DNA from: Geobacter sp. UBA4074
GTDB taxonomy: Bacteria; Desulfobacterota; Desulfuromonadia; Geobacterales; Pseudopelobacteraceae
Assembly (NCBI GenBank): GCA_002383415.1
Contig: DFYU01000082.1
Coordinates: 4,658 to 28,773, forward strand
Reading direction: 5' to 3'
DNA length: 24,116 nt
The translations under genes were made by a program, and so were the position numbers. The notes under the pieces are model-generated. The model saw only the letters and a list, made by a program, of their open reading frames with translations, did no database searches and had not been told where the DNA came from. Position 1 is the stretch's first letter. Each line of letters begins with the position of its first letter. Shown here piece after piece: positions 7,740 through 15,595 of this stretch.

Positions 7740-7785
7740 AAGCATTGCAATCCGCTACTTACTTTTGTTCTGGATGGTTGCCCCT

Positions 7786-9459
7786 ATGGCTAAAAATCTT
7801 GGTTTTGGAACCACATTGATCCGGCTGCTGCTGGTGGCCGGTATGCTTGTTTCGGTGGCCGCCTTTGGCATCAGGCAGTTGTCTGAAGACGGGCTCCGTT
7901 TTTTGCATCTGCTTAACCTGGCGTTCTTTTTGGGTGTTTTTGTTATTCTGGCCTCCCGCAAGCTGCCGATCCGGGTCAAGCGGCTGGCCGGTGTAATGGA
8001 TCAGGCCGCCGAGGGCGATCTGACCGTGCGGGGGATTGATCTGTCGGGCGATGAGGTCGGTATGCTCAACAGCAACTTTAACGAGATGCTGGAACGGCTG
8101 GCCGGCATGATGGCCAGCATCCGCCAGGCAGCCGAAGAGCTGCGCACCATCGGTCAGACCGTCGATACCGTGGCCCGCCAGGGGCTGGCCAGCGCCGAGA
8201 CCCAGACCTTGGCCGCCTCCAGCACCAAGGAGGCCGCCCTGCAGATCCGGCGTTCGGTGGAGGAGGTGACCACCGCGGTGGAGGGGTTGTCCGATGCCGC
8301 CACCGTCAATGCCAGCTCGATCCAGGAGATGACCACCAGCACGGTGGAGATCAACCAGCTGGTGGAGCACCTGGTGCTGGCGGTGGAGCGGGTCAGCGAC
8401 TCCATCGAGCGGATGGCCAACGCCCAGAAGGAGATCAACAACAGTGTCAACCGGTTGCTGGAAAACTCCTCCCATACTACCAACCTGGTGCTGGAGATGG
8501 ATCAGTCGGTGCGTCAGATCGAGCATAACGCCCAGGCCACGGCCCGCATCTCCGGCGATGTGCTGCGGGATGCCGAACTGGGCAATATCGCCGTGGAGAC
8601 CACCATCAACGGCATGGATCAGATCCGCACCTCCTCCCACACCGTACAGCAGGCCATTGAAAATCTGTCGGTGCATGCCGCCAGCATCGGCACCATCCTG
8701 CAGGTGATCGACGAGGTGACCGAGCAGACCAAGTTGCTGGCCTTAAACGCCTCGATCATCGCGGCCCAGGCCGGCGAGCACGGCAAAGGCTTCGGCGTGG
8801 TGGCCCACGAGATCAAGGAACTGGCCCGTCGTACCACCGCCTCCACCCGCGAGATCGCCGAGATCGTCAACGGCGTCAAGGACGAGACCGAGAAGGCGGT
8901 TACCGCCATTCGGCTCTCCGAACAGGCAGTGGGGGACGGCGAGGTGCTGTCGCGCCGTTCCGGCGACGCCCTGCGCAAGATTGTTGATGGCGTCAAGACC
9001 GCCACCGACCAGGTGACCGCCATTGCCCATACCACCCAGCTGCATGCCCAGCAGAGCGACCGGATGCGGACCTCGGTGGGCGAGGTGGCTTCAATGGTGG
9101 AGCAGATTGTGCGGGCCTCGGGTGAGCAGACCCGCGATACCGAGGTGATCAATCGCTCAGCTGAGAACATTCGTGAGCTGGTGGCGCGGGTCCACCTGCA
9201 GACCAGCGCCCACAACGATGCCGGCAGCGGCGTGGCTGAATCCAGCGAAACCATTGTCCAGATGATCGAGGGGATTCGGGCCGCCTGTCAGGTGCAGTCG
9301 ACCAGCAGCGAGCAGATCGTACGGGCTGCCGGCGAGATGGCCGCCACCGCCACCGGCAACCTGGAGACCACAAAGCTGGTGGAGGGGGCGGTGTCCGGCC
9401 TCTCCAACCAGATCAAAAACCTGGAGCGGGAAGTGGCCGGCTTCAAGACCTCAACCTAA
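7786..9459 (+). CDS. Methyl-accepting chemotaxis protein without periplasmic sensor domain
   Basis: A 557-residue chemoreceptor. Two hydrophobic segments (about residues 11-29 and 39-57) are separated by only about ten residues, so there is no periplasmic ligand domain. A HAMP-like linker with GDLTVRGIDLSGDEVGML follows at 60-110. The rest is a long helical signalling domain with the hairpin tip EVTEQTKLLALNAS...GEHGKGFGVVAHEIKELA at 310-348, which contacts CheA/CheW. At the tip the canonical NAAIEAARAGE reads NASIIAAQAGE, so the usual Glu and Arg are Ile and Gln. The ATG at 7786 is preceded by GGATGG. ATG 7774 and TTG 7717 are alternative starts in the same frame. It stands alone with no che genes nearby. 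It may sense membrane or cytoplasmic state. Confidence 0.9.
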   Translation: MAKNLGFGTTLIRLLLVAGMLVSVAAFGIRQLSEDGLRFLHLLNLAFFLGVFVILASRKLPIRVKRLAGVMDQAAEGDLTVRGIDLSGDEVGMLNSNFNEMLERLAGMMASIRQAAEELRTIGQTVDTVARQGLASAETQTLAASSTKEAALQIRRSVEEVTTAVEGLSDAATVNASSIQEMTTSTVEINQLVEHLVLAVERVSDSIERMANAQKEINNSVNRLLENSSHTTNLVLEMDQSVRQIEHNAQATARISGDVLRDAELGNIAVETTINGMDQIRTSSHTVQQAIENLSVHAASIGTILQVIDEVTEQTKLLALNASIIAAQAGEHGKGFGVVAHEIKELARRTTASTREIAEIVNGVKDETEKAVTAIRLSEQAVGDGEVLSRRSGDALRKIVDGVKTATDQVTAIAHTTQLHAQQSDRMRTSVGEVASMVEQIVRASGEQTRDTEVINRSAENIRELVARVHLQTSAHNDAGSGVAESSETIVQMIEGIRAACQVQSTSSEQIVRAAGEMAATATGNLETTKLVEGAVSGLSNQIKNLEREVAGFKTST

Positions 9460-9509
9460 ACCTAAACCTGCTGTATTGGCCGGTTGTGGTGGTGCGCGGT
9501 ATTCGCTGC

Positions 9510-10742
9510 TTACGTCACGGTGACGTTGCGTATCCCCTCCGGCTTCCAGGCCGGCGAGATGACATGGCTGCCCTTTTCCTGCTGATCCAGCAGGCTCCCC
9601 TGCATCACCGTAAAATCTCCGTAACGGTTGTTGACCGCATCCATGGCCACGGTGGCCCGCAACCTGCGTTGCTGCTCGGGAAAGAGCGGCAGTTGAGCGT
9701 TGTTGCGCTGCAGTGTTGAGAGGGATATCCCCAGCAGCCTGACCGGCTGTTCCAACTGCAGCTCATCCAGTATCCGCTGACTGGCGTGGTAGATGTCGTC
9801 ACTGAGGGCCAGAGGCTCAGACTGGCGTTGCTGGCGGCTGAAGGTGCTGAAGTCGGCATAGCGCACCGCCAGGGTCACGGTGCGGCCGCTCACCCCGTAA
9901 CGCCGGGCCCTGCGGCCCACCATCTCTGCCAGCTGCAGCAGCTTGGCCCTGATCTCATGGTCGTCTGACAGATCATGGCTGAAGGTCATCGAATGCCCCA
10001 CGCTCTGCACCTCGGCCGCGTCTTCCTCTGCTACCACCGGCGCCTCGTCAACTCCTTGCCCCATCTGGCGCAGCCGTTCGCCGATCACCCCGAAGCGGCG
10101 GGTCAGCAGTTCCAGCGGAAAACGTCCCAGCTGGCCGCAGGTGGTAATCCCCAACAGGCTCAGCTGGCGGGCTGTGCTGCGGCCGATGCCGCACAACTCA
10201 CCCACCGGCATGGTCTCCAGTAGCCGTGCCACCTGATCGGGGCGCACCACCACCAGGCCGTCCGGCTTCTGCAGATCGCTGGCCAGCTTGGCCAACAGCT
10301 TGTTGGGGGCGATGCCGACCGAGCAGTTCAGGCCCAGCTCTTCCCTGATCCGTTGCTTGATCTGGCGGGCGATCTGCTCGGCCGAGCCGAACAGGCGCAG
10401 TGAGGCGCCGATATCCAGAAAGGCCTCGTCGATGGAGAATACCTCCACCAGCGGGGTGAAGTCGCGCAGGATGGCGATGATCTGCTGCGAGGTGGCGCTG
10501 TAGAGCCGGTTGCTGGTGGGGACCAGGGTCAGCTGCGGGCAGAGGCGGCGTGCCTCCCAGGTGGTCTGGCCGGTCTTGACGCCGAAGGCCCGGGCCTCGT
10601 AGGAGGCGGTCAGGATCACGGTGCGGCTGGCGCTGCCGATAACAGCGATCGGCTTGTCGCGCAGCTCCGGTCTGTGGCGCTGCTCCACAGAGGCGAAAAA
10701 GGCGTTCATGTCGATATGCAGGATGGTGCGCGGTGCGGACAT
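9510..10742 (-). CDS. dinB: DNA polymerase IV (Y-family, translesion)
   Basis: A 410-residue error-prone polymerase for bypass of DNA lesions. The N-terminal catalytic motif ILHIDMNAFFASVEQ (Asp11) and SIDEAFLD (Asp105, Glu106) carry the metal-binding acids. YEARAFGVKTGQ marks the fingers, KLLAKLASDLQKPDG the thumb region, and LCGIGRSTARQL the helix-hairpin-helix. The little-finger domain follows (SHDLSDDHEIRAKLLQLAEMVG). The C-terminal tail has no obvious beta-clamp motif in the usual QLxLF form except QLPLFPEQ (about residues 363-370), which fits a clamp-binding site. It starts four bases after the lexA stop, so it is co-transcribed with and controlled by lexA. Confidence 0.95.
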   Translation of the reverse strand: MSAPRTILHIDMNAFFASVEQRHRPELRDKPIAVIGSASRTVILTASYEARAFGVKTGQTTWEARRLCPQLTLVPTSNRLYSATSQQIIAILRDFTPLVEVFSIDEAFLDIGASLRLFGSAEQIARQIKQRIREELGLNCSVGIAPNKLLAKLASDLQKPDGLVVVRPDQVARLLETMPVGELCGIGRSTARQLSLLGITTCGQLGRFPLELLTRRFGVIGERLRQMGQGVDEAPVVAEEDAAEVQSVGHSMTFSHDLSDDHEIRAKLLQLAEMVGRRARRYGVSGRTVTLAVRYADFSTFSRQQRQSEPLALSDDIYHASQRILDELQLEQPVRLLGISLSTLQRNNAQLPLFPEQQRRLRATVAMDAVNNRYGDFTVMQGSLLDQQEKGSHVISPAWKPEGIRNVTVT

Positions 10743-10746
10743 CTGC

Positions 10747-11358
10747 TTATTCGAGGTTACGGAAGATGGCCACCACCTTGCCGATGATGCTGACCTCGCC
10801 GTCTCCCTGCCGCAGGATGATGGGCCGCAGGTTGGGGTTTTCCGGCTGCAGTCGGATATGATCGCCCTCGCGGTAGAACCGTTTCAGGGTAGCCTCACCG
10901 TTGACCATCGCCACCACGATCTCGCGGTTGTGGGCAGTTGGCTGGGGGCGGATCAGGGCCAGGTCCCCTTCCTTGATGGCGGCGTTGATCATCGAATCGC
11001 CGGCCACCCGCAGCAGAAACGTGCCGCCATGCAGTTGCAGACGGTCGAGGGCCAAGTAGCCCTGGATGTCCTCGATGGCCGGGGTAAGGGCGCCGGCCCG
11101 CACCGTGCCGACTATCGGCAGCGAAACGGCGCTGGCAGCGGAGCCGGTCAGGCAGATGCCGCGCGCGTCGTTGCTGCGGCTCAGGTAGCCCTTGCACTGC
11201 AGGGCCTCCAGGTGTTTGCTGACCGGCAGGGTGCCGCTGACCCCCAGTTGCCGGGCCAGCTCACGCAGGGTGGGCGGGTAGCCGTTATCGTCGATATGCT
11301 GGCGGATCAGTTCCAGCACCTGTTGTTGGCGTGCAGTGAGTGCGTGTTTGGTAGTCAT
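10747..11358 (-). CDS. lexA: LexA repressor
   Basis: A 203-residue SOS repressor and self-cleaving serine peptidase. The winged-HTH begins LTARQQQVLELIRQHIDDNGYPPTLRELA (7-35). The cleavage site is Ala88-Gly89 within GTVRAGALTP, and the Ser-Lys dyad is Ser122 (GDSMINAAIKEGD) and Lys159 (GEATLKRF). These positions fit the LexA family closely. The wing and recognition helix (LARQLGVSGTLPVSKHLEAL) differ from E. coli, as expected for a different operator. The ATG at 11358 is the only reasonable start. It has no Shine-Dalgarno and the predicted transcript begins at or within a base of it. dinB follows after four bases. Confidence 0.95.
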   Translation of the reverse strand: MTTKHALTARQQQVLELIRQHIDDNGYPPTLRELARQLGVSGTLPVSKHLEALQCKGYLSRSNDARGICLTGSAASAVSLPIVGTVRAGALTPAIEDIQGYLALDRLQLHGGTFLLRVAGDSMINAAIKEGDLALIRPQPTAHNREIVVAMVNGEATLKRFYREGDHIRLQPENPNLRPIILRQGDGEVSIIGKVVAIFRNLE

Positions 11359-11393
11359 GTGGCTACCATACTGCGGGGCGGGCCCTCTGTCAA
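11350..11393 (-). promoter_or_regulatory. lexA promoter with overlapping LexA box
   Basis: On the minus strand TTGACA (11393-11388) and TATGGT (11370-11365) are 17 bases apart. An 18-bp dyad with arms GGTAG and CTACC around an 8-base centre covers 11350-11367, spanning the end of the -10 and the lexA start codon. From memory, the published Geobacter sulfurreducens LexA motif is GGTTN2CN4GN3ACC; this site fits every fixed position except one (A for T at position 4). That makes autorepression of lexA-dinB very likely. Confidence 0.8.
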
Positions 11394-11409
11394 GGTAGTC
11401 AGGGGGTAT

Positions 11410-11446
11410 AAAAAACAGGCTGACAGGCTTAAGCAACCTTGTCAGC
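11410..11446 (-). terminator. Intrinsic terminator of the potassium channel gene
   Basis: On the minus strand GCTGACA (11446-11440) pairs with TGTCAGC (11425-11419), extended by AGG/CCT-like pairing with one bulge. It is followed by CTG and a run of six T (11415-11410). It lies 43 bases past the channel stop and shields the lexA promoter. Confidence 0.75.
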
Positions 11447-11488
11447 AATCGACCTGGTCGAAACAGGTTTCAGGATAGCAAGCGACGT

Positions 11489-13189
11489 CTATCTGTCCGC
11501 CAGGGAGAAGGTTTCGGCGAACAGCGCTTCCTGCTGCGGGCTACCGATCAGGATCAGCCCCATGCCGGTCTGCAGCAGCTGTTCAGGCGGCGGCACGATC
11601 AGGGGCGGGCTGTTGTCGTCCGGCTCCAGGGCCACGATTGAGCAGCCGGTCCGGGGCCTGATCTGCGATTCGGCAATCGTCTTGCCGACCAGCTCCGGCG
11701 GGATCAAGCGACGGAAGACCGAGATTCCCTCGGTCAGAAACACCGACTCCTTGGATTCAAGCACATTGCTCAGGATGCTGGCCCCCACCGAGGCGTTGGA
11801 GACCACGAAGTCGGCCCCGGCGGCATATAGCTGCTCAACATTGGCGTCGTCGTTGGCCCGCGCCACGATCCGGATGTGGGGGTTGCTGTGGCGGCTGGAG
11901 AGGGTCAGGAAGATATTGGTGCTGTCGTTGTTGGTGGTAACAATTACCCCCTGGGCCTGCTCGATGCCGGCCTGTTTCAGCAGATAGCGGCCGGTGGCGT
12001 CGCCGATTACCGCAACGTGGTCGGCGCAGTCGGGGTTGGCCAGCTGGTCGATCAGGATGAAGGGCACCGGCTTGCGTTCGAGAAACTTGGCCGAGGCGCA
12101 GCCCACCCGGCCATGGCCCAGGATCAGCACCAGCTCCTCCCGTGACTGGTCGCCGGCCAGCTGCTCCAGCTTTTCCAGCTGTTCACGGCTGCCGGCCAGG
12201 ATCATCAGCGCCTCGGGGAGCAGGATGGCATCGCCGGTGGGAAACTGCAACGTGCCGCGCTCCCACAGCGCCACCACCGCCAGGCCGGTACGCTGGCGGA
12301 TACAGGCCTCCGCCAGGGTCTGGTTGACGAAGGGGGTGCCGTAGACCGGAATCTCGGCGATCTGCAGGGCACCGAAGGAATCCAGTACATGGGCCAGGGC
12401 GCCGCAGGTAGTGGCCCGCGTGGCCAGGTAGCGGCCCAGGATGCGGGGCAGCGGGATCACCTGATTGGCGCCGGCCAGTCGCAGCAGGTCAACGTGCTCG
12501 GGGTCGTTGGCAATGGCTGCAATCGGGGTTTTGGCCATGGAGCGCACCGTCAGGCAGAGGTTGGCGTTTTCCGGGTCGCTCAGGTTGGCGATCACGTAGC
12601 GGGCCTGGGACACCCGTACCCTGCGCAGCACCTCCTGATCAGTCGGCGAGCCGCAGACCACCCGGATATTCTCCTCTTCCTCCAGGTACAGCGCTTGCTG
12701 GTGGTCCGGCGTCACCACCACGAACGAGATCATGCGGCTCTTCAGCTTGCGGATCAGGTTGGTGGTAATCGGGTCCATGCCGAAGATCAGCACATGGCCG
12801 CTGGTCTCCTCATCCAGCTCCAGGGTGGGGTGGTAGCGCAGCCGCTGCTCGATCCAGGGTGCCAAAAACAGGCTGATCATGCCGAAGGGCAGGATGATCA
12901 GCAGGAACACCACCCCGCTGATGGTGACGATGGTGGCAAACAGGTAGCCCAGGTCGGTATGGAAGGTAATATCGCCAAAGCCCAGGGTGGTCATCACCGT
13001 GATCACCCAGTAGATGCTGGCCATCAGGGAAAAGTCGCGGCCCTCCAGACGCCACATCAGAAAATCGAACAGCAGGGCGTAGGTCAGCATCAGAGCCACC
13101 AGAAAGAGGCCGTACAGGCAGAGTACTTTCAGATTCTGACGCAGGCGACCGCGGAAAAAGTACGCCAGTTCAGCGCCGATTGATTTCAT
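11489..13189 (-). CDS. Potassium channel with two RCK (TrkA-N/TrkA-C) domains, GsuK-like
   Basis: A 566-residue inner-membrane K+ channel subunit. TM1 is about residues 19-42 and the pore helix with selectivity filter TTLGFGD is at 67-73. TM2 is about 82-111. RCK1 starts at GHVLIFGMDP (131), with a degenerate nucleotide loop, and ends in a TrkA-C-like segment. RCK2 starts at LVLILGHGRVGCASAKFL, with an intact GxGxxG (358-363), and ends with a second TrkA-C segment. Two tandem RCK domains on a 2TM pore is the architecture of GsuK of Geobacter sulfurreducens, a multi-ligand-gated channel. Ligands here are inferred only. GGAG precedes the ATG. It is a single-gene transcript with its own promoter and terminator. 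Confidence 0.9.
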   Translation of the reverse strand: MKSIGAELAYFFRGRLRQNLKVLCLYGLFLVALMLTYALLFDFLMWRLEGRDFSLMASIYWVITVMTTLGFGDITFHTDLGYLFATIVTISGVVFLLIILPFGMISLFLAPWIEQRLRYHPTLELDEETSGHVLIFGMDPITTNLIRKLKSRMISFVVVTPDHQQALYLEEEENIRVVCGSPTDQEVLRRVRVSQARYVIANLSDPENANLCLTVRSMAKTPIAAIANDPEHVDLLRLAGANQVIPLPRILGRYLATRATTCGALAHVLDSFGALQIAEIPVYGTPFVNQTLAEACIRQRTGLAVVALWERGTLQFPTGDAILLPEALMILAGSREQLEKLEQLAGDQSREELVLILGHGRVGCASAKFLERKPVPFILIDQLANPDCADHVAVIGDATGRYLLKQAGIEQAQGVIVTTNNDSTNIFLTLSSRHSNPHIRIVARANDDANVEQLYAAGADFVVSNASVGASILSNVLESKESVFLTEGISVFRRLIPPELVGKTIAESQIRPRTGCSIVALEPDDNSPPLIVPPPEQLLQTGMGLILIGSPQQEALFAETFSLADR

Positions 13190-13221
13190 AAGCTAGGCTC
13201 CGGCAGGGATGATTTGCTGGC

Positions 13222-13249
13222 AGTATACCACGCTGGCCGGGCTTGCCCA
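13222..13249 (-). promoter_or_regulatory. Candidate promoter of the potassium channel gene
   Basis: On the minus strand TGGGCA (13249-13244) and TATACT (13227-13222) are 16 bases apart, and the -10 is extended (TGG before TATACT). The leader would be about 25-27 bases and carries the GGAG of the gene. Confidence 0.55.
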
Positions 13250-13374
13250 GCAGATTAGCTGCCGGTCTGGCTGGTCGGGCTTGGATTTGTTAGTACAGTT
13301 GGGATTTCGCGAAGCGGCTGCATCGTGCTACACTGCGCCGCGTCTAGTCTGTTCAGCGCGAGGATTGATCGTCT

Positions 13375-14256
13375 ATGCTCAGCTATATCGAACCGGTGTT
13401 CCGTCCCCCCAGCGAGGCCCGCAGCCTAATCTTCCAGATCACGGTCGGCTGCTCCCAGAATAACTGCGCCTTCTGCGGCATGTACAAGGGCAAGCGCTTC
13501 CATATCCGGCCGGTCGCGGAGATTTTGCAGGAGATCAGCGAGATCCCGGCCCGCTACCGCGAGCGGGTCGAGCGGGTCTTTCTGGCCGACGGCGATGCCC
13601 TGGTCTACCCCTTTGAGGGGTTGGTCACCATCCTGGACGCCCTGGCAGCCACCTTTCCCGGCCTGACACGGGTGGCCAGCTACGCCTCGCCCAACAGCCT
13701 CACTAACAAGACCCTGCCGCAGTTGCACCAGTTACGGGAAAAGAAGCTGCGCATCCTCTACTTCGGCCTGGAGTCCGGCGACGACCTGACCCTGGAGCGG
13801 GTAGGCAAGGGGTATGCCGCCGACCAGATGGCCGAGCTGGCGCTGATGGCCCGTGAAGCCGGCATCAAGCTGTCGGTCACCGCCATCCTGGGCCTGGCCG
13901 GCAGGGGGCGCAGCCTGGAACATGCCCGTGCCACCGCGGCCTGGGTCAATCGGGTTAACCCGGAGTATTTCTCGCTTTTGACCCTGTTCCACCGCCACAA
14001 CGAGCCGTTTGTCCGCTCGCTTGATCAGGGTACCCGCCGCGAGCTGATGCAGGAGGCGCGGGAACTGCTGACGCAGCTGGCCCCGGCCCGGACCATCCTG
14101 CGCTCCAACCATGTCTCCAACTTCCTTAATCTGGCCGGCAGCTATCCCAAGGATCGCCAGCGGCTGATCGAGGATGTTGACCGTGCCCTGCACCAGGCCG
14201 AGCGTCTGCCCGGCTTTCTGGACGAGGTACCGGCCTATGAAGAGGAGTATTACTGA
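13375..14256 (+). CDS. Radical SAM protein with CX4CX2C cluster motif
   Basis: A 293-residue radical SAM enzyme. The cluster motif GCSQNNCAFCGMYKGKRF puts cysteines at 26, 31 and 34, a CX4CX2C spacing, not the common CX3CX2C. The following MYKGKRF is typical of a COG1032-like subgroup. Other family signs are VFLADGDALVYP (about 64-75, equivalent of the GE/strand-2 region), LRILYFGLESGDD and LSVTAILGLAGRGR. No B12-binding, TRAM or SPASM domain is present. Substrate unknown. ATG 13375 follows AGGA ten bases upstream. The downstream DUF3820 gene starts about 40 bases later and is probably co-transcribed. Confidence 0.85.
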   Translation: MLSYIEPVFRPPSEARSLIFQITVGCSQNNCAFCGMYKGKRFHIRPVAEILQEISEIPARYRERVERVFLADGDALVYPFEGLVTILDALAATFPGLTRVASYASPNSLTNKTLPQLHQLREKKLRILYFGLESGDDLTLERVGKGYAADQMAELALMAREAGIKLSVTAILGLAGRGRSLEHARATAAWVNRVNPEYFSLLTLFHRHNEPFVRSLDQGTRRELMQEARELLTQLAPARTILRSNHVSNFLNLAGSYPKDRQRLIEDVDRALHQAERLPGFLDEVPAYEEEYY

Positions 14257-14296
14257 TGTGGTCCAACAGCTGTACGGTGAGTATGGGGGAGGGACG

Positions 14297-14551
14297 ATGA
14301 CCGAGACACGGGATACCCTGCAGCCCTGCCAGGGGGTGCCGGCCGATGTTGAGGAACTGCAGGCGTTGGTGGCGATGCGGATGCCGTTCGGCAAGTATCA
14401 GGGGCGGCTCTTGATCGATCTGCCCGAGCCGTACCTGGTCTGGTTCGCACAACAGGGTTTTCCGGCAGGCAAGCTGGGCAGGATGCTGGAAACGGTCCAC
14501 ACCATCAAGGTCAATGGGCTGGAATACCTGTTTGAACCGCTGCGCGGCTAG
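14297..14551 (+). CDS. DUF3820 family protein
   Basis: An 84-residue protein with the DUF3820 core: MPFGKYQGRLLIDLPEPYLVWFAQQGFPAGKLGRMLETVHTIKVNGLEYL (about residues 29-78). Family function is not established. The open frame begins at 14174, inside the radical SAM gene. The ATG at 14297 is chosen because GGGGGAGGG sits a few bases upstream and the product length matches the family. The TAG stop shares the palindrome CTAG with the stop codon of the convergent permease gene. Confidence 0.82.
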   Translation: MTETRDTLQPCQGVPADVEELQALVAMRMPFGKYQGRLLIDLPEPYLVWFAQQGFPAGKLGRMLETVHTIKVNGLEYLFEPLRG

Positions 14552-15300
14552 CGCTGCAGTATCAGCTTGATCAGCACCGCTAGCACCATCGTGATGAATA
14601 CCGGCCGCACAAACGCAGCCCCCTTCGTGATCACCAGCCGGGCCCCGATCCGGGCCCCCAGAAACTGCCCTGCCCCCATCACCAGCCCCGCAACCAGCTG
14701 CACCTGTCCGGCCAGTAGAAAGAACAGCAGTGCAGTTGCGTTGCTGGTGAAGTTCATCACCTTGGTGTAGGCGGTGGCGCGCACCATCGAATACCCGAAC
14801 AGCAGCATGAACGCCATGGCCCAGAACGAGCCGGTGCCCGGTCCCAGAAAACCGTCATAAAAGCCGATTGAGAGTCCGAACACCATAAAGAACGGTCCGG
14901 CTGACCAGCGGGCGTGGCTATCGTCCCGCCCCAGTTGCGGGGTGAATAGCGTGTAGAGCGCAATGGCTGCCAACAGCCAGGGGATCAGACGGCGCAGCAG
15001 CCCCGGATCCAGCAGTTGCACCGCCCAGGCCCCCAACCCGGCGCCGAGAGCGGTCCAGATGATCCCGCTGTAGCATTCCCGCAGGTTAACGCGGCCAGCC
15101 CTGATGAAATGCAGCATGGCACTGCCAGAGCCAAAGCTTGCCTGCAGCTTGTTGGTGCCCAGCGCCAGCTGGGGTGGCAACCCGGCAGCCAACAGCGCCG
15201 GCACGGTGATCAACCCGCCTCCGCCGGCGATCGCATCCACCAGCCCGGCGATAAAGGCGGCGCTAAACAACAGGGCCAGTGTGGGCAGGTCAATCAGCAT
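14548..15300 (-). CDS. TSUP family membrane transporter (TauE/SafE)
   Basis: A 250-residue integral membrane protein with about seven or eight hydrophobic segments. The family signature is AAFIAGLVDAIAGGGGLITVPALLAAGLPPQLALGTNK near residues 14-50, and it is repeated in degenerate form as GFYDGFLGPGTGSFWA in the second half. TSUP members carry sulfite, sulfonates, thiosulfate or other organic anions, most often outward; the substrate here is unknown. ATG 15300 has AAGGA seven bases upstream. It converges on the DUF3820 gene with a four-base overlap at the stops and no terminator between them. Confidence 0.9.
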   Translation of the reverse strand: MLIDLPTLALLFSAAFIAGLVDAIAGGGGLITVPALLAAGLPPQLALGTNKLQASFGSGSAMLHFIRAGRVNLRECYSGIIWTALGAGLGAWAVQLLDPGLLRRLIPWLLAAIALYTLFTPQLGRDDSHARWSAGPFFMVFGLSIGFYDGFLGPGTGSFWAMAFMLLFGYSMVRATAYTKVMNFTSNATALLFFLLAGQVQLVAGLVMGAGQFLGARIGARLVITKGAAFVRPVFITMVLAVLIKLILQR

Positions 15301-15352
15301 GGGGGTATCCTTAAGAGTGCTGATTCGGTTGAAGTAGCTAATCTAGCTAGTT

Positions 15353-15427
15353 CTACTTCTTAGCGGAATCTTTCTTGGATAGGCCAGTGGTGGTATGGAT
15401 CTTTTCGACGATGTCTGCCTTGGTCAC
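15353..15427 (-). pseudogene. Truncated HU/IHF-family DNA-binding protein fragment
   Basis: From a GTG at 15427 the minus strand encodes 24 residues: VTKADIVEKIHTTTGLSKKD then SAKK and a TAG stop. This matches the N-terminal helix pair of bacterial HU/IHF proteins (MTKADIVEKI...SKK) almost exactly, but the remaining 65-70 residues that form the DNA-binding arms are missing. The frame is open for about 13 more codons upstream, with no better start and no clear Shine-Dalgarno. It is most simply a 5' remnant left by a rearrangement, in line with its place beside the toxin-antitoxin patch. A functional 24-residue peptide is very unlikely. Confidence 0.7.
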
Positions 15428-15595
15428 TGTAATGCCGCTTTCATAGGGTTTTACTGTCGTCAGGGGGTGAAGTTAGCGAGGGTCTGCGGCAATTAGGTGG
15501 TATGTCCCCGGAACTCATCTCAGGAACTGACCTGCCCGCATTATGAGAGGATGAACATGGCAGTCATAACAGGCTCCAAAATGCTTTGCACCAGT
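15428..15595. other. Intergenic stretch without recognisable gene
   Basis: Between the HU/IHF fragment and the toxin gene I see no convincing gene. A 16-codon plus-strand ORF (15557-15607) has a good GAGAGG Shine-Dalgarno but no recognisable product and stops inside the end of the toxin gene. Composition is less GC-rich than the flanking core genes. The area is probably debris from rearrangement. Confidence 0.4.

Noticed and set aside
9456..9472. Short direct repeat CCTAAA at the chemoreceptor stop codon
   Set aside because: Only about two and a half units. It is a trivial local repeat with no likely function.
15331..15359. 7-bp inverted repeat GAAGTAG/CTACTTC around CTAG-rich centre
   Set aside because: The loop is 15 bases with no T-run after it, and it overlaps the HU/IHF fragment stop. 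It is weak as a terminator or operator.
15516..15531. Possible degenerate copy of the tRNA-Met 3' end left of the ParE/Phd module
   Set aside because: CTCAGGAACT resembles CTCAGGGACT of the tRNA, but only about ten bases agree and no acceptor or CCA follows. This is too short to call an attachment site.
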